Source: JAZDOT01 sp043798355 (GTDB taxonomy: Bacteria; Patescibacteriota; Gracilibacteria; Peribacterales; Peribacteraceae). From it: a stretch of 64,000 nucleotides of DNA. A program made the position numbers and the translations under genes. How positions within the stretch are numbered: position 1 is the stretch's first letter; each line of letters starts with the position of its first letter. This document shows, piece by piece, positions 8,567-16,419 of this stretch. The notes under the pieces are model-generated. The model saw only the letters and a program-made list of their open reading frames with translations. It ran no database searches and was not told the DNA's origin. The stretch is from NCBI GenBank assembly GCA_043798355.1, contig JAZDOT010000002.1:17022-81021 (forward strand). Direction: 5' to 3'.

Positions 8567-8586
8567 GGTCGATCTCCACGGCAGGG

Positions 8587-8850
8587 TTACCGGTAGATCT
8601 CGCGGCGGTGCCCTACTTTCAGAACGAGGAACATCCCGTCATTCTCGTCTCGCAGAAGCAGCCGATAATCGCCGATACGCAGGCGATGGGTGGCGGGGTC
8701 CATATCGATCATTGGTTCGAGTACGGAGAAGATAGCAGGATGTTTCTTGAGCTCCTGCAGTTTTTCACGGATTCTCTGCTGCGTTGCAGCATCCCATTTC
8801 AGGAAGAGCCTCTTCGCCTTTTTGGTAAAGCAGAAGGTGTTCATCCTCAA
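8587..8850 (-). CDS. RelE/ParE-family toxin
   Basis: Protein of 87 residues, MRMNTFCFTKKAKRLFLKWD then RIREKLQELKKHP and RLRIGDYRLLLRDE, the fold signature of RelE/ParE toxins (RIGDYRLLY-like strand pair). RelE toxins cleave mRNA on the ribosome, ParE toxins block gyrase; which applies cannot be told. It overlaps the antitoxin stop by 4 nt. The pair lies between the regulator gene and a duplicate of the regulator tail, which suggests it was inserted. Confidence 0.8.
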   Translation of the reverse strand: MRMNTFCFTKKAKRLFLKWDAATQQRIREKLQELKKHPAIFSVLEPMIDMDPATHRLRIGDYRLLLRDENDGMFLVLKVGHRREIYR

Positions 8851-9095
8851 ATAGCGAGATTCGAACGGCCGCTTTCCTGAGATGTGCGCAGTTCTGTCTT
8901 CAGTGCGGCGGCATTCCGGTACATCTCGTAATCTTCCATGTACTGTGCAACCGCTTCGTCATTCTCACTGAAGTAGGGCAACACCACGGCACTCGCCTTG
9001 CCGCGATTCGTAATGATAACGCTCGCACGGCCCAGCCACAGGAGCAGCTTCCCGATATTTTTCTGGAGCTCGGAGGTGGTGACGATTTTCGGCAT
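8847..9095 (-). CDS. Phd/YefM-family antitoxin
   Basis: Protein of 82 residues beginning MPKIVTTSELQKNIGKLLLWL, then VIITNRGKASAVVLPY, which is the Phd/YefM DNA-binding N-domain. The helical tail (AVAQYMEDYEMYRNAAAL) should wrap the toxin. First gene of the pair. Directly upstream lies an ATATATC/GATATAT inverted repeat suitable for autorepression by the complex. Confidence 0.8.
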   Translation of the reverse strand: MPKIVTTSELQKNIGKLLLWLGRASVIITNRGKASAVVLPYFSENDEAVAQYMEDYEMYRNAAALKTELRTSQESGRSNLAI

Positions 9096-9125
9096 ATATC
9101 ACTGACTATATTATCAACGATATAT
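9094..9125. promoter_or_regulatory. inverted repeat at the antitoxin promoter
   Basis: ATATATC (9094-9100) and GATATAT (9119-9125) are exact 7-bp arms around an AT-rich spacer, beginning at the antitoxin start codon. Type II toxin-antitoxin pairs usually autoregulate through such sites; here this is positional inference. Confidence 0.45.
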
Positions 9126-9149
9126 CTAAAGTCAAGGACTTTCTGTGCT

Positions 9150-9239
9150 CAGGATCCCATTGTCATCATCGAGAGCACGGAGGCGGCACAGAGCTACAAG
9201 GATTACTTCGAGATGCTGTGGAAGATGGGGCGATCTTAA
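9150..9239 (+). pseudogene. 3' fragment of a TrmB-like regulator gene
   Basis: Thirty codons reading QDPIVIIESTEAAQSYKDYF then EMLWKMGRS and TAA. The intact regulator ends SEDPIVILMESREVAQSYKDYF then ETLWKMGRG. DNA similarity begins sharply at AGGATCC in both copies and runs to the stop, with mostly silent changes, so the fragment evolved as coding sequence. No start or upstream body remains. Confidence 0.8.
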
Positions 9240-9378
9240 GAAATTGCTTTCACCATGCCCTTCGTGTGCACGACAAAATCTTTGTTCATGCCTTTTCTTA
9301 GGTATCTCACAACCAATAGCCACATGCTTCGATATTTGCTTTTCATGAGCGGGAAAGTGGAGGAGAAAGGACGCTGAA
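9240..9378. other. non-coding relic region
   Basis: Between the regulator tail fragment and the orphan cysteine-rich tail. I see no reading frame with family features, no strong promoter and no repeat; it is probably eroded former coding sequence. Confidence 0.4.
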
Positions 9379-9435
9379 CTAATAGACGGCTTTCAAATAG
9401 CATTCCTCACCCATTCGACTCGTCGCCTCTGGGCG
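9379..9435 (-). pseudogene. degenerate orphan tail of a cysteine-rich gene
   Basis: Minus strand encodes RPEATSRMGEECYLKAVY and TAG. It resembles the family ending RPEIVHCEQCYLKEVY, but the first cysteine of the last pair is lost. It lies downstream of the intact stop of paralogue 3, which ends CESCYLSSVY. The upstream DNA (9425-9455) is a palindrome, cgccTCTGGGCGAACTTCGCTCAGGGCG-like. Confidence 0.55.
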
Positions 9436-9490
9436 AACTTCGCTCAGGGCGAATCTTGCATGGCCGCTGATGATTGAACGGAGTGACATT

Positions 9491-11206
9491 TCAGTAAACG
9501 GAAGATAGATAGCAAGATTCGCAGTACACGATCTCCGGTTTTTCCGGCGCGTACGTCGTCTCCATCTTCTGCCCGCACTTGGCGCATGGACGTCGGTAGA
9601 GCCGGCATCGGTGACGGAGGAGCATGCGTCGGCGGTGGCGCTCGTCGGGGTGAAGATGGGGAACAGGGAGACGCATGTTCCGGTAGAACGCGAGTTCCTG
9701 TCTGATGATTTTGAATGGCCGCTTCGTTGCGTCGCACCGGATGGCCCAGTTCAGGATATCGTCCGGAATGTCGTCGATGGCGTCCGGCAATTGATCCGCA
9801 GGGATGATCCGTGTGACCTTCGGCATGTCATCCGCTTCCTCTTTCCATTCCCAGCCCCTTTCCAGAACCTGTTCTTTCGTGAGCGGGAAGTATTCTTGCG
9901 CCGTCGTTTCGTTGTAGGCGAACGGCGAGAGGGACATCGGAAAGAATTCCCCGTACTCATACCCCGCGGAGCTCCCATCTGGGGAGCGAAGTGGGGTCTT
10001 CCGCATATGGTCGATGATCTTCGCTCCGAGTGATTCATATTCCTCCTTCGTGTACTGCCGGTTCAGGATGCAGTACTGATGGTGGCGCAGGCCGACGCAC
10101 CCGAAGAGGTTCTTGCTGTTGTGGCAGATGTCGCAGTACGCGACATCGCTTACATCGTAGCTGATGGCACAGGAGAGGATGCGCTTCCCGCGGTTGCAGG
10201 CGTAGCCTTCATACTGCAGTTCGCAGTCGAATGCCGATTCGTACGTGTCATAGCAGTCTTGCAGGCCGTCACTCAGGTAGCAGTGCGCGCAGTCCCGCGC
10301 GTTACCGACGTCGTAGGAGTCGGTGACGCTTTTGCAATGATGGAGGGCTGCGCCGGAACTGTCCTCGCAGTGGACGAGGAGGGAGGGCTGATGGATGGCC
10401 CGGAGGATGACCTCTTCGAAGCGGCGGCGCGTCCGCTCGAAGCCGGAGAACGAGTCGAGACGCAGCGCGCGGACGCGTTCTCCATACTCTGCCTCCGTGT
10501 ACTGGACGTTTTCGATGCAGTAACTCTTTCCGCGAAGGTTCCACGAGAGGCAGCAGTGATGGCACGATTTGCAGTCGTACAAGAACGTGGAATCCGACAC
10601 CTCCTCGCACTGCCGCGTAGCGATGCAGCGGTACCCTTCCGTGTAGAGCGTTTCGTAGCAGAGTTCCGAGTTATTCGTCATGTAGCAATCCATGCAGTCT
10701 TTCGCGCGGATGACGTACTTCGAGAAGAAGATGTCCTCGCCGAATCCGACGTCGGCGCAGAGGTAGCAGTTCTTCGCGTGGTCGCAGTGGTTCGTGTACG
10801 GACTGTTCTCATTGGCTTTCGCGAACAGAGCCGGCCGCGGGACCCTGGAGCGCAGCGTCTGCAGCTGTTCGAAGAAGGAACGGGACGGGTCGAACGGTTG
10901 TCCGAAGGAGAGGGGATCCCACCGATCGCTCCACCACGCGTCGACGCCGTACACCGTGTACGGACTCTCGGGGGCATACATGGTGATGAGCGGTTCTCCG
11001 GTGAGCGCGCAGGTGCGGTGGTAGAACGTGCGTTCGTTGCGGAAGGCCGCTCGCCGCTGCTGCCGGCACTCCGGGCAGAGGGTCGGTGGCGGGATCAGCT
11101 CCTTTTTCCCGTTGAAGATCGGGGAAACTTTCTCATAGAGCGCGAGATCGGACGGGGTGATCTCGAAGGATTGTTGACACCATTGGTTGCGGCAGGTGCA
11201 TTGCAT
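9491..11206 (-). CDS. cysteine-rich multi-zinc-ribbon protein 3
   Basis: Protein of 571 residues, third paralogue. It shows the N-terminal ribbon (CTCRNQWCQQ, CPECRQQRR), FYHRTCALTGEPLITMY, AWWSDRWDPL, the ladders NCYLCADVGFGEDIFF and DCAHCYLSDGLQDCYDTY, ILNRQYTKEEYESL, and C-terminal ribbon CAKCGQ...CESCY. ATG 11206 is chosen because MQCTCR matches paralogue starts. A 12-15-residue insert (PLRSPDGSSAGYEY) replaces the short GEW loop and is encoded by hairpin DNA around 9955-10000. Single gene with its own upstream region. Function unknown, probably structural Zn binding. Confidence 0.85.
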   Translation of the reverse strand: MQCTCRNQWCQQSFEITPSDLALYEKVSPIFNGKKELIPPPTLCPECRQQRRAAFRNERTFYHRTCALTGEPLITMYAPESPYTVYGVDAWWSDRWDPLSFGQPFDPSRSFFEQLQTLRSRVPRPALFAKANENSPYTNHCDHAKNCYLCADVGFGEDIFFSKYVIRAKDCMDCYMTNNSELCYETLYTEGYRCIATRQCEEVSDSTFLYDCKSCHHCCLSWNLRGKSYCIENVQYTEAEYGERVRALRLDSFSGFERTRRRFEEVILRAIHQPSLLVHCEDSSGAALHHCKSVTDSYDVGNARDCAHCYLSDGLQDCYDTYESAFDCELQYEGYACNRGKRILSCAISYDVSDVAYCDICHNSKNLFGCVGLRHHQYCILNRQYTKEEYESLGAKIIDHMRKTPLRSPDGSSAGYEYGEFFPMSLSPFAYNETTAQEYFPLTKEQVLERGWEWKEEADDMPKVTRIIPADQLPDAIDDIPDDILNWAIRCDATKRPFKIIRQELAFYRNMRLPVPHLHPDERHRRRMLLRHRCRLYRRPCAKCGQKMETTYAPEKPEIVYCESCYLSSVY

Positions 11207-11346
11207 CGCAGGGAGAATATCAGAACGAAGACCGATACTCCCGTATTCCCATACACCCATAACCGTTCTGTCCCCTCATGGAACGTCTTTCTGTTCATCC
11301 TGAAGAGCAAAAGAAGCTTACCCCCTTGTGAAGTTTCATTGGGTGA

Positions 11347-11374
11347 TTGGATCAGGCCAGACCGGTGCTACACT
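11347..11374 (+). promoter_or_regulatory. promoter of the small coiled-coil gene
   Basis: TTGGAT (11347-11352), 16-nt spacer, TACACT (11369-11374). The ATG lies 25 nt further on without a clear ribosome-binding site. Confidence 0.45.
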
Positions 11375-11398
11375 GACGCTCCTGTGGCACGAAAACGC

Positions 11399-11647
11399 AT
11401 GTCCTGCGCAGGCATTACCAATGCAGTTCTCCTGCAGCATATGCAGGCGATGCGTTCTTCGCTCGAGGGACGCATTGATCGGATGGAGTGTCGGATGGGA
11501 AGGCTCGAGCGCAGGATGGAGGACGGATTTACTGATGCACAAGGCCAATTCAAGAAGATCAACGATGCGCTTCGGCGTCTCTACGCGCATCGTGTCAACA
11601 TGCTCGGACGCATTGAGCGGTTGGAAGAAACCGTGGGGATCGCGTAG
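11399..11647 (+). CDS. small helical coiled-coil protein
   Basis: Protein of 82 residues, nearly all helical with heptad-like spacing (MRSSLEGRIDRMECRMGRLE, RRMEDGFTDAQGQFKKINDA, MLGRIERLEETVG). No known family recognised; similar short coiled-coil proteins are common in CPR genomes. Its own promoter precedes it, and it converges on the membrane-protein gene 17 nt downstream. Likely oligomeric; function unknown. Confidence 0.6.
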   Translation: MSCAGITNAVLLQHMQAMRSSLEGRIDRMECRMGRLERRMEDGFTDAQGQFKKINDALRRLYAHRVNMLGRIERLEETVGIA

Positions 11648-11663
11648 GTGGAGAGCCGTCGCC

Positions 11664-12419
11664 CTACACACTCCCGACCGGGTGCTTCTTCAGTTCCCCA
11701 TACAATGCGACCATCGTGAGGAGGAAGAGCACGCAGGGAACGGTGAAGAGTGCTGCGGACACGAGGGGGGTGAAGGCAGCGAGGGCGGGGTGGAGGAGGG
11801 TCGCCGCCGTTTCGATGATTCCTGCGATCACCAGTGTCGGGAGGAAGAACATAAGTGCGACGAGGGCGAGGAGGACGAAGACCGTCGTCGTCCGTCCCTT
11901 CACAACTTCTCTGCTAGATTTGAGCGCCCTGCGCGGAGACCCTCCTTCGATGACGGTTACGGGGTAGAGTACGGTGCGGATGGAGTAGACGATGCCGGGG
12001 ACAATGAAGAGGATTCCCCAGAGGATGGTGAAACAGCTGCGCAGCACGCTCGTGAAAATGAGTGGGAGAACGAAGCGACCCGCTTCGGTGCGGACCGCAT
12101 GGAAGGATGTTTTTGTTCTTCCCGCGCGGTTCCCGATCATGCGTTTCCCAACGAGCAAAACGCAGGAGATCCCCCAGACGATGAGGAGAGAGAGGATGAT
12201 TTCGGCGAGGAGAACGAGGGAGACCAGCCGAAGGTCAGTAGCAGGACCGATGCCGTTCTCCGTGACGGCGCGCAGGACGGGGTTCTCGGACTCAAACCAG
12301 GCGAGGCCCATGAGGCCGGCGATCGGAAGGGTGAAGAACCACACGGCAACGGGGACCAGGACCGGTTGTTTTCGGGCGAAGTCCCACGAGAGACCGATGA
12401 GAGTGAAAATATTTCGCAT
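11664..12419 (-). CDS. multi-pass membrane protein, GPDPase-membrane-domain/DUF975 style
   Basis: Protein of 251 residues with about six hydrophobic helices and a conserved-looking loop VPGIVYSIRTVLYPVTVIEG followed by RRALKSSREVVKGR. This loop pattern is typical of the membrane domain seen beside some glycerophosphodiester phosphodiesterases and in YciC/DUF975 proteins. ATG 12419 (MRNIFTLIGLSW) is preferred; the upstream extension is polar and repeat-like. No catalytic site visible. Divergent from the HEAT-repeat gene. Confidence 0.6.
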   Translation of the reverse strand: MRNIFTLIGLSWDFARKQPVLVPVAVWFFTLPIAGLMGLAWFESENPVLRAVTENGIGPATDLRLVSLVLLAEIILSLLIVWGISCVLLVGKRMIGNRAGRTKTSFHAVRTEAGRFVLPLIFTSVLRSCFTILWGILFIVPGIVYSIRTVLYPVTVIEGGSPRRALKSSREVVKGRTTTVFVLLALVALMFFLPTLVIAGIIETAATLLHPALAAFTPLVSAALFTVPCVLFLLTMVALYGELKKHPVGSV

Positions 12420-12478
12420 GAGGAGCAATGAAGTTCGGATGATGCAAATGTACGTAAATCTGCAGAGAAGACAAGACA

Positions 12479-12507
12479 TTGAATGAATTTCTATTATGTG
12501 ATATAAT
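12479..12507 (+). promoter_or_regulatory. strong promoter of the HEAT-repeat gene
   Basis: TTGAAT (12479-12484), 17-nt spacer, consensus TATAAT (12502-12507). The start codon is 12 nt after the box, so the leader is predicted to be only about 5 nt. Confidence 0.7.
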
Positions 12508-12519
12508 CATCTTAAATCT

Positions 12520-15348
12520 ATGCCAAAGAATAACTCCAACAGTCCGCCGGAAGGTGTTCCTGCCGAACTCGATCAGAAGATGCGTGAAGAGCGGGAGAAG
12601 AAAGTGAAGCAGCCTTTGGATCAGGCAGAGGCCAAAGGCAAGCCCATTCGTAAGCCTGCACAGCCGCCCGCTCCCTCTCCCGAAAAGAGAGAGTGGTTTG
12701 AAACGATGACGAGAGGTCTTCTGGCATTCGATGCGAAGTCGAAAGACGAACTGGCGAAGCTTGATATACAATCCGAGGAACTCCGCCTCATTCTCTACCA
12801 TGAGAATCCGGAGATCCGCCTCAGGGCTGTTGAATCGCTTCTTCAAAAATCAGAGAAGACTGAGGATATTCTTGTGGAACTCGCAGGAATGCTCTCGGAT
12901 GAGAGCGGGGAGATCCGTCACATGACCGGCACTTTTCTCCGCGAGAGAGAAGGGGATCTCCGCGCGGTTGTTCCCTCTGTGGTCGAAGCCGTCCACAACG
13001 ACTCTACGTCCGGCGATCAGAAGATCCGTTATGTGTCCTTCCTTGCGGAAGCCGGAGAGAGCGCGGCGAAAACTTCCCCCGAACTTGCGGAGCTTCTTCA
13101 TACCATCGTTTTGCATGAACAGTCGCGGGAGCAGGGGGGAGAGGGTCTCCGAGTAGCGGCAGTCGATGCTGCCCGACGGGTGCTTCCGGGCGAGAGTATC
13201 CGGTATAACGATCTCCTGAAAGTTTACCAGGAGAACGTGCCGGAGAGCCCGCTTGCGGTGGCCATCGCCGTGACCGTCCTCACGGAGAGAGCCGGAAAGG
13301 TCGGGGAACAGATACCCCCTGAACTCTTCGGTTCCCTTGCGGTGTCGGCGCTTCATCATGAACAGGCCGCCGTCCGTTTCGGCGTGCTCACGCAGATCTT
13401 CCGGGGTTCTCATCTCGAGAAACCTATCGCTCCGCTCCTCTCCATCCTGGTCGATACGCTCGGGCGTTCCGACGAGAGCGATGATAACCGCTGCATGGCG
13501 GCGGAAGCCCTCTCCGTCGTGGCGCGGCGTCAACCCGAAGCGCTCAGAGGAAATGCAAAGGCAATTTCGGCGCTCAAGAAAGGACTGGAGGATTCGTCAT
13601 TGATCGTTCGTTTCCATGCGGCCATTGGACTTGGTGCTGTGAAACCGGATGAGCTCAATGGGACGCGGGCCAGTCCCGAGCTCGTCGAAAAGATTCTCCA
13701 CCCCAAAGAAGATGCTCCGGAGAGGGATCGTACGAGAGACGAGCAGAAGCTGCTCCGGAAGCTCTTCGATAAAAACGTGAAGGTTCCCGGTGGCGCCATG
13801 GATGTCCCTCCGCTCGAACAACCCCCCGACAAATTTTTTGCATCGTGTACGGCGGACTTCGATGCAACAGAGGAGATCATCCGGAGAGAGCGGGGGCAAA
13901 GACGGGACCCCATTCAAAAACTCACGGAGTACCACGAGGCAAAGATCACTGTGCTGCAGGAACAGAAAATTTCCATGATCATCGAGAAGGTATTCGGCGG
14001 AGATGCGCCGCAAGCCCCAAAGGAGCGTGAGAACTTTTTGAAGGAAAAACAGCAGATCCTCTCCGTGGTTCTTGAGAAAGCGCTCGGAAAGGAGTGGGAT
14101 GATGAATTGCTCCTGCCGCTCACGCCGGAGGAGGAGGCGAATCTCCGCATGGAGCTGGCCGTGCAGTTCCGCGACGGGGAAGGCCGCATAGGCGAAACGA
14201 TTTTCCAGGAACTGTTACAACACGATGAAATCGCTCTGCGTGCCAGCACGCACCGGCATGCGCTCGCATTCCTCTCTCTGCAGGATCTGTCCGTCTACGA
14301 AGAATTTTCATCCATCATCCGCCGTCAGGGTGACGATATGGGGAAGATGACGGACATCCGTCTGCTCTTCTGGCAGTGCGCCTCGGCCCAGTACGGGATG
14401 GAGCTGCGCGCCCTGCAGGCGATGAGCCGGGCACAGGGAATTCCTGTGGATGTGCTCCTCCTCAGGCGGCAGCAGGGATTGGACCAGAATCCGTTCCTCC
14501 AGAGGCTCGGGCAAATGGCCTCTACGGTCGAAGCGAAACAGACCGTGCAGGCACTCGGACAAGTCTTGCCGGCCATCATCGCCACGGTGCAGTCTCCTCC
14601 TCTCGCATGGTCTCCTCTGCAGACCATGCAGACCATGGGGGTCACCGCCTTCGCTCATGAAATGCAGGGTTCCTCTCAGAGCGCACAGAAAGCCATTGCC
14701 ATCGAGACGCTGAGAAAAACCGGAGGAGGGGATCTGGCGCCTGCCATCGCAGAGTCATCCTCCATTCACGTCCGGGAAAACGGCTCTTCGGTCTTCATCG
14801 AATCGCGGGTGTACGACGCACCGCTGGTGATCGAAATGGGGAAATCCGGAACGGTATCGACCTACTTCAGGGCCGAGGAGAACCGGAGAGTCTTCCTGCC
14901 GGTTCACACTATTCCGGCGCTCCTCAATGCGCGGTTGGGTGTTTCGGAGGTCACGGGAAAACTGCCACGGGGGATGATGTCGCAGAATAAAAAAATGCAG
15001 CAGTACTTTCTCGGATTGCATCCGGACGAGCCGGCGCTGCTGCGTCCGCGGGATGTGCAGCGCTTCGAGATCATGCTCTCGGTTCTCGGACGCACGCGGG
15101 AGGAGCCGTGGTGTCTTCTCAAGGAGCTCGGCGTCATCGATGCCACACGTGCCGTGCAGGAAGGGCGGGCGAGGCAATTTGAAACGTGGTTTGAGCGCCT
15201 GCAGCCGCGTTTACCTGCGATGCATGTGACGGTGCAGGATCTGCGGACACTCACGCAACTGTGGGATCGTTATCCGGAGAGGACAGACTTGCTTTCGGTG
15301 TCCCCCCTGGAGGCGCGACGGCTCCTGAAGGAAGGGATCACCGCTTGA
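12520..15348 (+). CDS. large HEAT-repeat-like cytoplasmic protein
   Basis: Protein of 942 residues. After a charged, proline-rich start (1-65), about 70-370 consist of helical pairs of HEAT/armadillo type (ELRLILYHENPEIRLRAVES; EIRHMTGTFLRER; LEDSSLIVRFHAAIGLGAV). The middle (430-700) is long charged helix, and the C-terminal third (740-942) is mixed alpha/beta. No signal peptide, membrane helix or catalytic motif is visible. HEAT repeats usually make curved binding scaffolds, so a protein-protein role is inferred. It overlaps the convergent NIF3-like gene by 11 nt and has a near-consensus promoter, so it is probably well expressed. Confidence 0.75.
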   Translation: MPKNNSNSPPEGVPAELDQKMREEREKKVKQPLDQAEAKGKPIRKPAQPPAPSPEKREWFETMTRGLLAFDAKSKDELAKLDIQSEELRLILYHENPEIRLRAVESLLQKSEKTEDILVELAGMLSDESGEIRHMTGTFLREREGDLRAVVPSVVEAVHNDSTSGDQKIRYVSFLAEAGESAAKTSPELAELLHTIVLHEQSREQGGEGLRVAAVDAARRVLPGESIRYNDLLKVYQENVPESPLAVAIAVTVLTERAGKVGEQIPPELFGSLAVSALHHEQAAVRFGVLTQIFRGSHLEKPIAPLLSILVDTLGRSDESDDNRCMAAEALSVVARRQPEALRGNAKAISALKKGLEDSSLIVRFHAAIGLGAVKPDELNGTRASPELVEKILHPKEDAPERDRTRDEQKLLRKLFDKNVKVPGGAMDVPPLEQPPDKFFASCTADFDATEEIIRRERGQRRDPIQKLTEYHEAKITVLQEQKISMIIEKVFGGDAPQAPKERENFLKEKQQILSVVLEKALGKEWDDELLLPLTPEEEANLRMELAVQFRDGEGRIGETIFQELLQHDEIALRASTHRHALAFLSLQDLSVYEEFSSIIRRQGDDMGKMTDIRLLFWQCASAQYGMELRALQAMSRAQGIPVDVLLLRRQQGLDQNPFLQRLGQMASTVEAKQTVQALGQVLPAIIATVQSPPLAWSPLQTMQTMGVTAFAHEMQGSSQSAQKAIAIETLRKTGGGDLAPAIAESSSIHVRENGSSVFIESRVYDAPLVIEMGKSGTVSTYFRAEENRRVFLPVHTIPALLNARLGVSEVTGKLPRGMMSQNKKMQQYFLGLHPDEPALLRPRDVQRFEIMLSVLGRTREEPWCLLKELGVIDATRAVQEGRARQFETWFERLQPRLPAMHVTVQDLRTLTQLWDRYPERTDLLSVSPLEARRLLKEGITA

Positions 15349-16297
15349 TCCGCACGAAGCCGGAGACCGGGAACACGCTCAGCTTCTTCTCCGCTTTGGT
15401 GAGGACATCGAGCATCAGGTTCACGCCGATGGCATCGGACGCCATGTGGCTGCACTGGATCATGTTCACGTGATGCTCTTTCGCTTTCTCCAGAGATTTT
15501 TCCGTGGCGTGCATGGTGAGGATGGTGCCGACTCCGGCGTGTGCCTGCGCGAGGATGAATTCCTCGGGACCGTTCGTCCCGCCGGTGAATTCCGTCGCGA
15601 CTACTTTGCCCGGACGGTTGCTCTTCTCCCCGTGGGCGATGATGGGGGGGTTGCCTTTTTTCGCATAGTATTTGTACTCCGGGATGTCCGTGAGGGCGCG
15701 GATGATGTCATCCAGCTCATCCCACTCCTTCGCGCAGATCTGCTTCATCACGAATTGCCAGACGAGGTTGTCCGCGGCGGTGTGGCAGGTGAACATGGGA
15801 AAACCGAGGAGCTCGGCGGCGCGCTCCGCACGGAAGAGATTGTCCGGATGAATGGCGCGCCAGATGCGTTCGATGCGCGGTCGCAAGAAGGCTTCGCTCT
15901 GATTCACCGGCACACCGGCCCCCGCGAGGAGATCCACCTGCAGTCCCATGACTTTGTCGAGGTCTGCGAGTGCCCGGCCTTCCGGATGATGTGTGAAGAC
16001 GGCGTCGATCTTCTCACCCTTTTCCCGCAGACGGTCGGCGAGGAGGATCTCGGGCGTTTCCATATCGATGCCGACGAGGAGACGCGTGATGTCCTCTTCC
16101 CCCGTTCCATTGATGATACGGGTATCCGGGAACGGGTTCCACGTGCGCTCACTGTCGAAGAGCTCCTTCTCGAGACCTTCCGCTTTCTCCATCTGTTCCT
16201 TTTTCTTTTTGAGCATCTTCTCGATTTGTTTCCTGCCGCGCGGGTCGGCCTTGATCCCCGTTTCGACGACTACCTGGAAGAGTTTTTTGAGCTTCAT
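15338..16297 (-). CDS. NIF3-like metal-binding protein
   Basis: Protein of 319 residues. The centre reads TRLLVGIDMETPEILLADRL and DAVFTHHPEG, matching the NIF3/DUF34 pattern (paired histidines for the dinuclear metal site). C-terminal TILTMHATEKS and CSHMASDAIGVN could complete the site. The N-terminal 45 residues are charged helix. NIF3 proteins are conserved putative metal-dependent hydrolases with unsettled substrate. The 3' end overlaps the convergent HEAT gene by 11 nt. Divergent from trmD across a palindrome-containing gap. Confidence 0.6.
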   Translation of the reverse strand: MKLKKLFQVVVETGIKADPRGRKQIEKMLKKKKEQMEKAEGLEKELFDSERTWNPFPDTRIINGTGEEDITRLLVGIDMETPEILLADRLREKGEKIDAVFTHHPEGRALADLDKVMGLQVDLLAGAGVPVNQSEAFLRPRIERIWRAIHPDNLFRAERAAELLGFPMFTCHTAADNLVWQFVMKQICAKEWDELDDIIRALTDIPEYKYYAKKGNPPIIAHGEKSNRPGKVVATEFTGGTNGPEEFILAQAHAGVGTILTMHATEKSLEKAKEHHVNMIQCSHMASDAIGVNLMLDVLTKAEKKLSVFPVSGFVRIKR

Positions 16298-16329
16298 GCA
16301 TTCCAGCCTACAGCGCGCATCCGCTTTGC

Positions 16330-16390
16330 TGCAAATGTTTGCATGTTTTGATAGCGCCGCTTTTACTCTTCTTTTGACTTACGAAGCGCT
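16330..16390. promoter_or_regulatory. palindromes in the NIF3/trmD divergent gap
   Basis: TGCAAA-TG-TTTGCA (16330-16343) is a perfect palindrome, and ATAGCGC / GCGCTAT form a second exact 7-bp inverted repeat spanning roughly 16351-16390. Either could be an operator or a structured leader; no regulator is identified. Confidence 0.35.
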
Positions 16391-16419
16391 ATTCTCTTGC
16401 GTGCCTTGCACGGTTTTCC

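Noticed and set aside
10079..11398. Plus-strand frame leading into the small coiled-coil gene
   Set aside because: It is antisense to cysteine-rich gene 3; only the part from ATG 11399 has its own promoter and helical pattern.
11340..12431. 367-codon acidic frame opposite the membrane-protein gene
   Set aside because: Low-complexity Glu/Asp/Gly translation of the antisense of hydrophobic helices; no family features.
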